Assembly: GCA_017305455.1 (NCBI GenBank)
Contig: JAFKKO010000143.1
Span: forward strand, 1-35,400
Direction of reading: 5' to 3'
Length of the DNA stretch: 35,400 bases
Source of the DNA: Hyphomicrobiales bacterium
GTDB lineage: Bacteria > Pseudomonadota > Alphaproteobacteria > Rhizobiales > Xanthobacteraceae
This document shows positions 8,993 to 16,523 of this stretch, piece after piece. The notes beneath the pieces are model-generated. The model searched no databases. It saw only the letters and a list, made by a program, of their open reading frames with translations, and was not told the DNA's origin. Every line of letters begins with the position of its first letter. Within the stretch, counting starts at the first letter, position 1. The position numbers and the translations under genes were made by a program.

Positions 8993-9371
8993 AGATGGAC
9001 TCCTAAATGAATACGAGGGCGAGGTGGAGGGTCGAAGACGCCGCGGGACCGCAGCGCCATGCCGGAGCGGTTGTCAGTCTAGACAGACCAGACCGCCCTT
9101 GCCAATGCGGCAGTGTTGCGACGCCACATGGCAAAATAATGAAGCGATCTTTTTATCCAAAGGACTCTCCGATCGTTCAAAAATTCTCCGGAACCTAATA
9201 CCACAGCCAATGTTATCGGAGACGGGATCAATCCTTTCATGCGCAGAGGCAAGCTGACGTTGGTTCAGCAATCTGCAAACGGGATTGGACTTCCCAATAG
9301 CGGTTCGTCGATCACATGGCGTCCGTGAACGGCATGTGCGACGACATCCGCCATCGAATGGAGACTTGCCC
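8993..9371. other. Divergent gap between DUF3597 and DUF2189 genes
   Basis: No credible gene is present. The middle part (about 9120-9240) is AT-richer than its flanks and carries a possible EcfG-type stress promoter at 9190-9214 reading toward the DUF2189 gene. Confidence 0.5.
9190..9214 (+). promoter_or_regulatory. Possible EcfG (general stress) promoter
   Basis: GGAAC (9190-9194), 16 nt, TGTT (9211-9214), compared with the alphaproteobacterial EcfG consensus GGAAC-N16/17-CGTT: full -35 and three of four -10 bases. It would give a leader of about 150 nt before the DUF2189 gene. Confidence 0.35.
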
Positions 9372-10280
9372 ATGTCGAGCGCACACTATTCAAGTCACTC
9401 CTTTCCCGCCCCTAACCCCTCTCCCGCGACAAGCCCGATCGTTCGGCATATCAGCTTTGCCGACCTCACCGACGCGCTACGCAAAGGCTGGGACGACTTT
9501 CAGGCCATCCCCTCTCATGCGGTGCTGCTGGCGCTGATCTATCCGGTGCTTGGCCTGGTGCTCGCCCGGCTGGTGCTGGGGTATTCGGTGCTGCCGCTGC
9601 TGTTTCCGCTGGCGGCGGGCTTTGCGCTGCTCGGCCCGTTCGCCGCGCTCGGTCTTTACGAACTGAGCCGCCGCCGCGAGACCGGAGAACAGCCGACCGC
9701 ATGGAACGCGCTCGACGTGCTGCGCTCGCCTTCCATCGGCGCCATGCTGGCGCTCGGCGGAATTCTCATGGTGCTGTTCGCGGTGTGGGTGGCGACGGCG
9801 CAAGCCATCTATGTCGCAGCCTTCGGCTATGAGCCGGCTGCGAGTATTTCCGATTTCATCGGTGTCGTCTTCTCGACCGAACAAGGCTGGAAGCTGATCA
9901 TGGTCGGCTGCGGCGTCGGCCTGCTGTTCGCGCTGGTGGCGCTCTGTATCAGCGTGGTGGCGTTCCCGCTGATGCTCGACCGGCACGCCAGCGCACCGGA
10001 AGCCATGCTGGTGTCGTTCAAGGTGGTGATGCAGAACCCGGCCACCATGATCGCATGGGGCTTGATCGTTTCGGCGCTGCTGGTGCTGGGATCGCTGCCC
10101 GTCTTCCTGGGTCTTGCGGTCGTCGTGCCCGTGCTCGGGCATGCGACATGGCATCTGTATCGCAAGGCGCTGGAACCTGCGGCGATGCCCTATCACACCC
10201 CGCCCCGTGAGCGAAGGCCGCGGCGCTATGCGGCTGAATTCCCGGTCAGCCTGTTCTTCTGGGGACGCCGGGACCGCTAG
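9372..10280 (+). CDS. DUF2189 multi-pass membrane protein
   Basis: A 302-residue inner-membrane protein of the DUF2189 family. After a cytoplasmic Ser/Pro-rich leader comes the family entry motif RHISFADLTDALRKGWDDF (about 25-43), then about six hydrophobic segments: AVLLALIYPVLGLVLARLVL, LPLLFPLAAGFALLGPFAAL, IGAMLALGGILMVLFAVWVA, LIMVGCGVGLLFALVALC, and ATMIAWGLIVSALLVLGS with VFLGLAVVVPVLGHATWHLY. The last, ending GHATWHLYRK, is characteristic. It closes with a basic tail. Function is unknown; in some genomes it sits near cytochrome oxidase genes, which is not the case here. ATG 9372 has GGAG eight bases upstream, and the longer open frame to 9285 has no such site. Confidence 0.87.
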   Translation: MSSAHYSSHSFPAPNPSPATSPIVRHISFADLTDALRKGWDDFQAIPSHAVLLALIYPVLGLVLARLVLGYSVLPLLFPLAAGFALLGPFAALGLYELSRRRETGEQPTAWNALDVLRSPSIGAMLALGGILMVLFAVWVATAQAIYVAAFGYEPAASISDFIGVVFSTEQGWKLIMVGCGVGLLFALVALCISVVAFPLMLDRHASAPEAMLVSFKVVMQNPATMIAWGLIVSALLVLGSLPVFLGLAVVVPVLGHATWHLYRKALEPAAMPYHTPPRERRPRRYAAEFPVSLFFWGRRDR

Positions 10281-10418
10281 TCCGGCCTCATGATCGATCA
10301 CCGATCCGGGAACGCGCTCCGCTTCGCGGGGCGCGTTTGTTTTGCCGTGACAATACGATCGAGGAACGTGGCGAAAGCCCGCCGGTTGGTTCGTGGGGCA
10401 TCCTCAATGGAGCAAGCC

Positions 10419-10979
10419 ATGCAACTGTCAGGTCGAAAGATCGCCATTCTCGCCACCAACGGCTTTGAACAATCGGAACTGGAAGTGCCGCGCGACCGGC
10501 TGAAGGCGACCGGCGCGAGCGTCGATATCGTCTCGCTGCAACCCGGCACGATCAAAGGCTGGGACAAGAAAGACTGGGGCCGGCCGGTCCAGGTCGACAA
10601 GACCCTGAGCGAAGTCTCGCCGAACGACTATGACGCCGTCGTACTGCCCGGCGGGCAGATCAATCCGGATCTGCTGCGCGTCGAGCAGCAGGCGCTCGAC
10701 TTCATCAAGGCCATTTTCGATCAGAAAAAGATCGTCGCGGCGGTATGTCACGCGCCATGGCTGCTGATCGAAACCGGCATCGCCAAGGACCGCAAGATGA
10801 CGTCTTACAAATCGATCAAGACCGACGTCATCAACGCCGGGGGCAAATGGGAAGACCTAAAGGTGGTGGTCGATAACGGCATCATCACCTCGCGCAATCC
10901 CGGCGACCTCGAAGCCTTCTGCGCCAAGATCATCGAGGAGGTGCTCGAAGGAAAACACACCCGCCGCAGCGCCGCCTGA
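10419..10979 (+). CDS. DJ-1/PfpI family protein
   Basis: A 186-residue class I glutamine-amidotransferase-like protein of the DJ-1/PfpI superfamily, covering PfpI-type proteases, YhbO/YajL-like stress proteins and glyoxalase-III-like enzymes. The nucleophile elbow is AAVCHAPWLL with Cys110-His111, and the assisting acid is in GFEQSELEVP (Glu20). The family loop YDAVVLPGGQINPDLLR and C-terminal GIITSRNPGDLEAFCAKIIE are present, so the site is intact. Members protect proteins from glycation and oxidative stress; whether this one is a protease or deglycase cannot be told. ATG 10419 has GGAG six bases upstream; an in-frame ATG at 10407 would add four residues. The gene converges on the copper chaperone gene across a long hairpin. 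Confidence 0.9.
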   Translation: MQLSGRKIAILATNGFEQSELEVPRDRLKATGASVDIVSLQPGTIKGWDKKDWGRPVQVDKTLSEVSPNDYDAVVLPGGQINPDLLRVEQQALDFIKAIFDQKKIVAAVCHAPWLLIETGIAKDRKMTSYKSIKTDVINAGGKWEDLKVVVDNGIITSRNPGDLEAFCAKIIEEVLEGKHTRRSAA

Positions 10980-10991
10980 ACCGTCAGAGCG

Positions 10992-11028
10992 TCGAACCGG
11001 GCGCGACGATCGTCGCGCTCCGGCTCGA
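10992..11028. terminator. Long hairpin between convergent PfpI and PCu(A)C genes
   Basis: The segment folds into a near-perfect stem: TCGAACCGG plus GCGCGACGA pairs with TCGTCGCGC plus TCCGGCTCGA, with one mismatch and one bulge. No T-tract follows on either strand, so a bidirectional stop signal is likely but not of the classical kind. Confidence 0.4.
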
Positions 11029-11050
11029 AGGATACAGAGACCGCGATCTC

Positions 11051-11599
11051 TCAGTGCTTGTGGGTCGATGTCGCGCCGAGCGCGTTGACCTTGAAGACGA
11101 CATCGAGCGGACCCGCCTTCTCGAATGCCAGTGTCGCCTTCACGGTCTCGCCCTGCTTCAGCGGCTGCTTCAGATCCATGAACATCACGTGCAAGCCGCC
11201 CGGCGCAAGTTCGACACTCTGGCCCGGCTTGATCACCAGACCTTCCATGATCGGGCGCATCTTCATGACCCCGCCGGTCATCGTCATCTCGTGAATTTCG
11301 ACATGCCCCGCGATGGAGGATTCCGCCTTGATCAGGCGATCGGCCGCCGCCCCGTTGTTGACGATCTTGAGATAACCGCCGGCGACCTTGGCGCCGCCGG
11401 GCGTAGCGCGGGTCCACGGCGCAGTCACCGTGATATCGCCGGCCTTGAAACCGGCGGCATCGGCGGCGCTCTGCTGCGCAGCGGATGGATGGCCGGTGTG
11501 GTCGGCCGGGCCGGCAGAGGCGCCGGGCGAGAAAGCGAAACCAGCAGCAAAAGCGCCGGCAATGGCCAGCGCGCGAACGGAGAAACGTTGAATGGTCAT
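11051..11599 (-). CDS. Periplasmic copper chaperone, PCu(A)C family
   Basis: A 182-residue exported protein of the PCu(A)C (DUF461) family, which carries Cu(I) in the periplasm and helps load copper centres of cytochrome oxidase. A signal peptide runs to about residue 29 (GAFAAGFAFSPGASA), followed by a His/Ala-rich stretch that may add copper binding. The domain contains APWTRATPGGAKVAGGYLKI and the metal motif HEMTMTGGVMKMRP...GLHVMFM, that is His-x10-Met-x22-His-x-Met, one residue longer than the classic x21 spacing. The C-terminus ends His-Lys-His. AGAGG lies seven bases before the ATG. It is 38 nt downstream of the DUF2946 gene on the same strand, probably one transcript concerned with copper supply. 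Confidence 0.93.
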   Translation of the reverse strand: MTIQRFSVRALAIAGAFAAGFAFSPGASAGPADHTGHPSAAQQSAADAAGFKAGDITVTAPWTRATPGGAKVAGGYLKIVNNGAAADRLIKAESSIAGHVEIHEMTMTGGVMKMRPIMEGLVIKPGQSVELAPGGLHVMFMDLKQPLKQGETVKATLAFEKAGPLDVVFKVNALGATSTHKH

Positions 11600-11637
11600 G
11601 ATTGGGCCTCTGTCTGAAAAAGGGATGCTTGACGTTC

Positions 11638-12057
11638 TCAGACCAGGGTCGGGGGCCCCCTCGCCGGCATCGCGCTGGGTGCGGGCGCTACAATAATTCC
11701 GGAGAGGTATTTAAGCACCGAATCCGCAATAGCGAACCGATGGGAAAGCCAGGCGAACTCCGCCGGCAGCATCGCTGGACCGCCGCCGGCCGCCGTACAC
11801 ATGACCAGGCAATCGGAATGGGCGGCGGGACCATCCGTGGGAACCGGCTGCGCCGGCGGCGTCTCGGAGCCTGACGCCGCACACAGATAGCCGCCTGCCG
11901 CGCCATGCGATTCGGGTGCGCCGGCCGCCCTGGCCCAGGCCCCGGCAAGCCCGTGCAGGACCAGCGCCTGCGACAGCCACGCCACGACAATCAGGCGACG
12001 GAGAAGATCGCATCCCTGCATTGAATGCCTATGCCATCTTCTTGCAGAACCGTCCAT
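11638..12057 (-). CDS. DUF2946-like small protein, probable copper partner
   Basis: A 139-residue protein with one N-terminal hydrophobic segment (RRLIVVAWLSQALVLHGLAG, about 20-39), probably a signal or anchor. A pair of cysteines follows in HSDCLVMCTAAG near 81-92, and the protein ends in MPARGPPTLV; hydrophobic N-terminus, Cys-x3-Cys and terminal Arg-Gly/Ala-Pro-Pro are features of DUF2946 proteins, often encoded beside copper chaperones. The Cys pair and nearby His suggest metal handling, but no function is proven. ATG 12055-12057 has GGGAGAG upstream; ATG 12021 is a weaker alternative. Upstream lies an AT-rich segment with an 18-bp palindrome (12102-12119). Confidence 0.7.
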   Translation of the reverse strand: MDGSARRWHRHSMQGCDLLRRLIVVAWLSQALVLHGLAGAWARAAGAPESHGAAGGYLCAASGSETPPAQPVPTDGPAAHSDCLVMCTAAGGGPAMLPAEFAWLSHRFAIADSVLKYLSGIIVAPAPSAMPARGPPTLV

Positions 12058-12101
12058 CCAGCTCTCCCGACGAGCCGTTTTGGGCTTAAAATAAGAATAT
12101 G

Positions 12102-12119
12102 AGTGAATATAAATTCACT
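12102..12119. promoter_or_regulatory. 18-bp palindrome, candidate operator of the copper gene pair
   Basis: AGTGAAT-ATAA-ATTCACT is a perfect 7-bp inverted repeat about 45 nt upstream of the DUF2946 start codon. It overlaps a TATATT-like -10 sequence on the minus strand, as expected for a repressor site. Confidence 0.4.
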
Positions 12120-12240
12120 TATGTTACTTATGCATATTTGCCGCAGACTAAATATACCTGCCACCGAGCCATGACGGCGATGAGATAGGTCAACATCCTA
12201 TCCTACAATATATTTTTAACTTTCTCCGCCAGACGTGGGA

Positions 12241-12269
12241 TTCCGTACCGCCGCAGTATAGTTCCGTAC
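12241..12269. repeat. Direct repeat TTCCGTAC, two copies 21 bp apart
   Basis: Two identical 8-mers begin at 12241 and 12262. A 21-bp step is two DNA helix turns, placing both on the same face, which suits tandem binding of one regulator. They lie about 145 nt before the DUF1127 gene. Confidence 0.4.
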
Positions 12270-12414
12270 AGTCGGCCATAATGCTGTCAGATATGCATAA
12301 TACGCTTAGCTGCATCGCAACATATGCGCTGGTATACCAAAGACCTACGGCCTATAAAGCATCCAACGATCAGCGCAGAGAAAAGCTGAATCAAGACTCG
12401 AAGGAGACCTACCG

Positions 12415-12567
12415 ATGTTCCTGTCATTCGTTCGCATGATCCAGAAGTTCCGTGAGTATCAGCGCCACATGGACGAGCTTTCCCAGCTCTCCGACCGCGA
12501 GCTCGCCGACATCGGCCTCGACCGTTCGGACATCCAGCGCGTGGCCGCCGGCTCGTATCAGGGCTAA
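12415..12567 (+). CDS. DUF1127 (YjiS-like) small Arg-rich protein
   Basis: A 50-residue protein beginning MFLSFVRMIQKFREYQRHMD, followed by the DUF1127 signature ELSQLSDRELADIGLDRSDI and ending in SYQG. The conserved part is an Arg/Asp helix-turn-helix-like hairpin; in other alphaproteobacteria such proteins bind RNA or adjust phosphate and carbon metabolism. AAGGAG lies eight bases before the ATG. A hairpin terminator follows. The long AT-rich leader suggests tight regulation. It is easily missed because of its length, but codon pattern, ribosome site and family match make it secure. Confidence 0.92.
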   Translation: MFLSFVRMIQKFREYQRHMDELSQLSDRELADIGLDRSDIQRVAAGSYQG

Positions 12568-12590
12568 GTCACTCTAAAAGCTCTCCGATT

Positions 12591-12610
12591 ACGCCCGCGC
12601 AAGCGGGCGT
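12591..12610 (+). terminator. Terminator hairpin after the DUF1127 gene
   Basis: Perfect 8-bp stem ACGCCCGC / GCGGGCGT with a GCAA tetraloop, 23 nt after the stop codon. The following sequence has only scattered Ts. Confidence 0.6.
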
Positions 12611-12735
12611 TGTCGCGTCTGGCCCCTACAACACGATGTCGGCCTGATTCCTTCTTCCCGGGAAAACTCCCAAACCGACCCGTCGCACCCCGGTTCTGAT
12701 TCCATCAGGCCGTAAAAGGCTTTAAGTGTGGGGCC

Positions 12736-14172
12736 ATGATCGACACGGCATCTCACACCCCTTCCCCCGTTCACATCGTTGGCGCAGGTCTCGCCGGCTG
12801 CGAAGCCGCCTGGCAACTCGCCAGTCGCGGCGTGCGCGTGGTGCTGCACGAGATGCGGCCGGTGCGGATGACCGAGGCCCACCGCACCGAGAGCCTCGCC
12901 GAACTGGTCTGCTCCAATTCGTTCCGCTCGGATGACGCGGCCAACAACGCGGTCGGCCTGCTGCACGCCGAACTGCGCAAACTAAATTCGCTGATCATGC
13001 GCGCCGCGGATACCAACCAGGTCCCGGCCGGCGGCGCACTGGCGGTGGATCGCAAGGGTTTCGCCGCCACCGTCACCCGGACCATCGCCGAGCATCCGCT
13101 GATCACGATTCGGCGCGAGGAGATCGAGGGCCTGCCGCCGGCGGAGTGGGACAACGTCATCATCGCCACGGGGCCGCTGACATCTCCTTCGCTGGCGAAT
13201 GCGATCCGCGACCTCAGCGGCGAGGATGCCCTCGCCTTTTTCGACGCTATCGCGCCGATCGTGCATCGCGATTCCATCGACATGTCGGTGGCCTGGTTTC
13301 AGTCGCGCTACGACAAGGTCGGTCCGGGCGGCAACGGCGCTGACTACATCAACTGCCCGATGACGCGCGAGCAATACGACGCCTTCGTCGCTGCGCTGGT
13401 CGCCGGCGAAAAGACCGACTTCAAGGATTGGGAGACCAGCACGCCGTATTTCGACGGCTGCCTGCCGATCGAGGTGATGGCGGAGCGTGGTCCCGAAACG
13501 CTGCGGCACGGGCCGATGAAACCAGTCGGCCTCACCAACGCGCACAACCCGACCGTGAAGCCCTACGCCATCGTCCAGCTTCGCCAGGACAACAAGCTCG
13601 GCACGCTCTACAACATCGTCGGCTTCCAGACCAAGCTGAAGCACGGCGCGCAGACGCAGATCTTCCGCACCATTCCCGGGCTCGAGCAAGCCGAATTCGC
13701 CCGGCTCGGCGGCCTGCACCGCAACACCTTCCTCAACTCGCCGAAACTGCTGGATGCGCAATTGCGGTTGCGCGCTCAGCCGCGCCTGCGCTTCGCCGGC
13801 CAGATGACCGGCTGCGAAGGCTATGTCGAATCCGCGAGCATCGGCCTGCTCACCGGCCTGTTCGCTGCGGCCGAGGCCCGGCAAACAACGATGACTCCGC
13901 CACCCGCCACCACGGCGCTTGGCGCGCTGCTCGGCCACATCACCGGTGGCCACATCGAAGCGGTCGATGCCGGGCCACGCTCGTTCCAGCCGATGAACAT
14001 CAATTTCGGACTGTTTCCGCCGCTCGCCAGCAACCCGACAAAGAAACCGGACGGCACGCGGCTGCGCGGGGCGGAAAAATCCGTCGCCAGGAAGCAGGCG
14101 ATGAGCGCCCGCGCTTTCGCCGACCTCGACCGCTGGATCGCCGATCAGGTCCACATCCCGGCCGCAGCCTGA
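12736..14172 (+). CDS. trmFO: tRNA m5U54 methyltransferase, folate/FAD dependent
   Basis: TrmFO makes 5-methyluridine at position 54 of the tRNA T-loop using methylenetetrahydrofolate as carbon source and FADH2 as reductant, instead of the SAM-dependent TrmA. The 478-residue protein starts with the FAD-binding fold [20 protein letters not shown] (about 13-32). Conserved family segments follow: [20 protein letters not shown] with the first functional Cys, [16 protein letters not shown] with the second, [34 protein letters not shown], and [19 protein letters not shown] near the C-terminal FAD contact. The ATG sits just before the FAD fold; the ribosome site is modest. The kinase-like gene starts 38 nt downstream and may be co-transcribed. 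Confidence 0.97.
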   Translation: MIDTASHTPSPVHIVGAGLAGCEAAWQLASRGVRVVLHEMRPVRMTEAHRTESLAELVCSNSFRSDDAANNAVGLLHAELRKLNSLIMRAADTNQVPAGGALAVDRKGFAATVTRTIAEHPLITIRREEIEGLPPAEWDNVIIATGPLTSPSLANAIRDLSGEDALAFFDAIAPIVHRDSIDMSVAWFQSRYDKVGPGGNGADYINCPMTREQYDAFVAALVAGEKTDFKDWETSTPYFDGCLPIEVMAERGPETLRHGPMKPVGLTNAHNPTVKPYAIVQLRQDNKLGTLYNIVGFQTKLKHGAQTQIFRTIPGLEQAEFARLGGLHRNTFLNSPKLLDAQLRLRAQPRLRFAGQMTGCEGYVESASIGLLTGLFAAAEARQTTMTPPPATTALGALLGHITGGHIEAVDAGPRSFQPMNINFGLFPPLASNPTKKPDGTRLRGAEKSVARKQAMSARAFADLDRWIADQVHIPAAA

Positions 14173-14210
14173 CCGATGTCATTGTTGCCGATGCCGATCA
14201 GGACATTCCC

Positions 14211-15278
14211 ATGAGCCTGCCGAAACAGGACGCGCAGACGCTGACCTCGAACTGGATCGAGGGCGTGCTGCTCAAGCGCGACGTCTTCTCGACGGTCGAA
14301 CGCGGCCGCTTCCGCACGCCGGATGGCGAAGTCGACGCCGTGCTGCGCCGGCTCGATCAGGTGCCGTGGTGGTCGTATCCGCTGGCGCGACATCTGTTTC
14401 AACGCGAGCGCCGCGCGCTTGCGCTCGCCCGCGAGCTGCATGTCGGACCAGACCTGCTATGGGCGGGCGACAAGGCGCTGGTGCGCGGTTTCATCGACGG
14501 CGTCGCACTGCATCTGGCAAAACCGTTCGATGATGTTGCCTATTTCAAAAGCGCCAAGCGCGCGCTGCTACGCCTGCATCGCCTCGGCATCTGCCACAAC
14601 GATCTTGCCAAGGAGCAGAACTGGCTGCGCGGCACCGACGGCTGCGCCTATCTCACCGACTTCCAGCTCGCGGTCTGTTTCCGCGGTCGCAGCCGGCTGT
14701 TCCGCATCGCGGCCTATGAAGACCTGCGCCACATGCTCAAGCACAAGCGGCGCTACGCACCCGAAGCGCTAACGGCAAAGGAAAAGGCCGTGCTGGCGAA
14801 GAAATCCGGTTTTGCGCGGCTCTGGCTCGCGACCGGCAAGAAAGTCTACAAGGCGATCACGCGCGGGGTATTCAACTTCACCGACCGCGAAGGCGGCGGC
14901 CGCCGCCTGGTTAACGATGCGCCGGTGCTGATCGAAGCTCTGAAGAAGAACCCCGCGGTGCGGGATGCCGCGATCGTCGCCTTCGCCGATCGCCGCGCCG
15001 GCGTCGGCCTTTACGCATTCGTGGAAGCGCCCGGCGACGTAGCCGAAGCCGATCTACGCGCCGCATTCACCTCGGAGCCGAAGCCGCCGGAGCATCTGCA
15101 GATCGTCCATGCTCTGCCGCGCGATGCGGCGGGCGCGGTGCGAACCGAGATCCTGCAACTCGTGGCGATGAATCAAATCGACCTGATCGAGCCCTTGATG
15201 CGCAGCGATGCGGACCGCGCTTTCATGAAAGATATTCTCGATCAGCGCAAAAACCTGCGCGACCGCTTCAGCTTCTGA
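14211..15278 (+). CDS. Kinase-like protein with AMP-binding-C-like tail
   Basis: A 355-residue cytoplasmic protein in two parts. Residues about 20-220 resemble small bacterial Ser/Thr or lipopolysaccharide-type kinases: LARELHVGPDLLWAGDKALV and RGFIDGVALHLAKP (hinge region), then LHRLGICHNDLAKEQNWL with catalytic His129-Asn130-Asp131 and Asn137, and YLTDFQLAV with Asp150 in DFQ instead of DFG. No glycine-rich loop is clear. Residues about 236-320 resemble the C-terminal lid of acyl-CoA synthetases: NPAVRDAAIVAFADRRAGVG, LYAFVEAPGDVAEADLRAAF, and PPEHLQIVHALPRDAAGAVR, where the catalytic Gly-Lys is Gly-Ala. Substrate unknown. ATG 14211 follows trmFO by 38 nt; the open frame continues upstream but only as trmFO shadow. 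Its end overlaps the convergent next gene by 11 nt. Confidence 0.8.
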   Translation: MSLPKQDAQTLTSNWIEGVLLKRDVFSTVERGRFRTPDGEVDAVLRRLDQVPWWSYPLARHLFQRERRALALARELHVGPDLLWAGDKALVRGFIDGVALHLAKPFDDVAYFKSAKRALLRLHRLGICHNDLAKEQNWLRGTDGCAYLTDFQLAVCFRGRSRLFRIAAYEDLRHMLKHKRRYAPEALTAKEKAVLAKKSGFARLWLATGKKVYKAITRGVFNFTDREGGGRRLVNDAPVLIEALKKNPAVRDAAIVAFADRRAGVGLYAFVEAPGDVAEADLRAAFTSEPKPPEHLQIVHALPRDAAGAVRTEILQLVAMNQIDLIEPLMRSDADRAFMKDILDQRKNLRDRFSF

Positions 15279-16143
15279 ACGGCCGCGCGCGCGAGGCGCG
15301 CCATAGCGTCCAAAGCGTGGCAAGGCGCGATGGCCCTTCCACCGGTTTGAACAGATCAGCATTCGGCCGCGCCGCCCGCGTCAGGATACGCCGGATCAGC
15401 GCCAGACGCAGAAACGCGGCATGCGCGCCTTCCGGCACGCTCGGCAACAGATCGCCCGCCGAATCCAGATGCGACATGCCTTCGGAGCGCAGTTGCTCGA
15501 TCACCTCGTGCAGACCCGGCGTCATCCTGCCGGCGAAAATGTCGGCGACGGCGACGCCATGCTGATCGAGCAGATCGCGCGGCAGATAAAGCTGCCCGCG
15601 CGAGGCATGCAGCGGCAGCAATGTAATGATATCGGCGATGCCCTGCGCGATGCCGGCATGGTGCGCGACATGACCGGCCTCTTCGGAGACTCCGGCAAGA
15701 ATCTGCGCGCTCAGTAAGAACAGCGTCGACGAAGTATCGTTGCAGTAGGATTCGAGCGCATCGAGCGTGGTCATCTGGTCGTCGTAGACGTCGAAGATGT
15801 GCGCTTCGATCAGGCGTAGCAGCGCCGCAGCCGGAACATGGTGATAGGCCATCGTCAGCAACAGTTCCGCCGCGACGGGACTACCTTGCGCGCCATCCTG
15901 CCCGCCGCCTTCCAACAGATCAGTCCACCATTGCAACCGGATTTCGCCCGGAAGCGGCTGGCTGATTTGATCGCGAACGCGCGAGACCTCGACATTGAAG
16001 GCATAGAGCGCCAGCAGCGCGCGGCGTTTGTCCGGCGGCAGGAACAGCGTCGCGGCGTAACGCGGAAAATCGCGGTCGCGAACCAGCTCGGCGCAGAACG
16101 CGGCGTTGCTGCCATCCTGCGGTTTATCTGTCGAAGTGCTCAT
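15268..16143 (-). CDS. Squalene/phytoene-synthase-fold protein, NDUFAF6-like
   Basis: A 291-residue protein of the squalene/phytoene synthase fold, but probably not a prenyl synthase. The first aspartate-rich site reads VEVSRVRDQISQ (about 51-62), with a single Asp, and the second, normally Asn-Ile-x-Arg-Asp-x-x-Glu-Asp before the Arg-Gly-x-x-Tyr-Leu-Pro motif, reads DIITLLPLHASRGQLYLP (171-188), so the metal-binding acids are gone. The segment LYAFNVEVSRVRDQISQPLP then EIRLQWW resembles the mitochondrial complex I assembly factor NDUFAF6. The ATG overlaps the stop of the Mth938-domain gene by four bases, showing translational coupling at the end of the sec operon. A role in respiratory complex assembly is inferred from homology and linkage. 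Confidence 0.8.
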   Translation of the reverse strand: MSTSTDKPQDGSNAAFCAELVRDRDFPRYAATLFLPPDKRRALLALYAFNVEVSRVRDQISQPLPGEIRLQWWTDLLEGGGQDGAQGSPVAAELLLTMAYHHVPAAALLRLIEAHIFDVYDDQMTTLDALESYCNDTSSTLFLLSAQILAGVSEEAGHVAHHAGIAQGIADIITLLPLHASRGQLYLPRDLLDQHGVAVADIFAGRMTPGLHEVIEQLRSEGMSHLDSAGDLLPSVPEGAHAAFLRLALIRRILTRAARPNADLFKPVEGPSRLATLWTLWRASRARPFRS

Positions 16144-16514
16144 GGCACGGCTATCAGCGCCGCAGCGACACGGCGCCCCTCGCCCATCATGATATTGTAG
16201 GTCCGGATCGCAGGTCCCGTCTGCATCGGATCAAGAACGATCCTGACGGCACGCAGTTCCTCGCGCAAGGCGCGCGGTGGAATCCAGACATCAAGACCGA
16301 TGCCGACGATGAAAGTGTCGATGGCCTCGGCGTGCGCGAATATCGGCTCCAGCGAAGCACGGTCAATATCGCTCGGCCGCGTCACCGGCCAAGCCCAGAT
16401 GCCGTCCGGCAGACAGAGCAAGGAGCCGCGATGCGACATCTCGGCAAAGCGGAATCCTCCGTTTCCGTAAGCCTCGATCGGCACGGCGTATGGAAGATGC
16501 GGGGCTTGCGTCAA
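16140..16514 (-). CDS. Mth938-domain (DUF498) protein, NDUFAF3-like
   Basis: A 124-residue Mth938/DUF498 protein. Visible family segments are VPIEAYGNGGFRFAEMSHRG, GSLLCLPDGIWAWPVTRPSD, TFIVGIGLDVWIPPRALREE and the ending TYNIMMGEGRRVAAALIAV, matching the mitochondrial assembly factor NDUFAF3, which helps assemble the peripheral arm of complex I. The bacterial role is not proven. There is no ATG at the right place; TTG 16512-16514 starts nine bases after the secF stop and gives the normal length, with an AGCGGCAGG ribosome site rather close. It overlaps the next gene by ATGA. Linkage to secDF and to an NDUFAF6-like gene suggests a function in membrane-complex assembly. Confidence 0.85.
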   Translation of the reverse strand: MTQAPHLPYAVPIEAYGNGGFRFAEMSHRGSLLCLPDGIWAWPVTRPSDIDRASLEPIFAHAEAIDTFIVGIGLDVWIPPRALREELRAVRIVLDPMQTGPAIRTYNIMMGEGRRVAAALIAVP

Positions 16515-16523
16515 CCTGCCGCT

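Larger units (their letters stand above)
12058..12414. other. AT-rich divergent control region, DUF2946 and DUF1127 genes
   Basis: This 357-nt gap is clearly poorer in GC than the rest of the window. Apart from the short leader of DUF1127 no gene is visible. It contains the palindrome 12102-12119, two TATGCAT elements (around 12128 and 12292), and the 8-bp direct repeat TTCCGTAC at 12241-12248 and 12262-12269. Probably several regulators bind here. Confidence 0.55.

Noticed and set aside
12982-14154. Long open frame antisense to trmFO, and similar ones opposite uvrA, secF, argS and serS
   Set aside because: High-GC genes produce long antisense open frames. The products are Arg/His/Asp-rich, match no family and overlap certain genes completely.
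13428-14210. Upstream extension of the kinase-like gene
   Set aside because: The frame is open but consists of trmFO read in another frame; the family-like sequence begins at ATG 14211.
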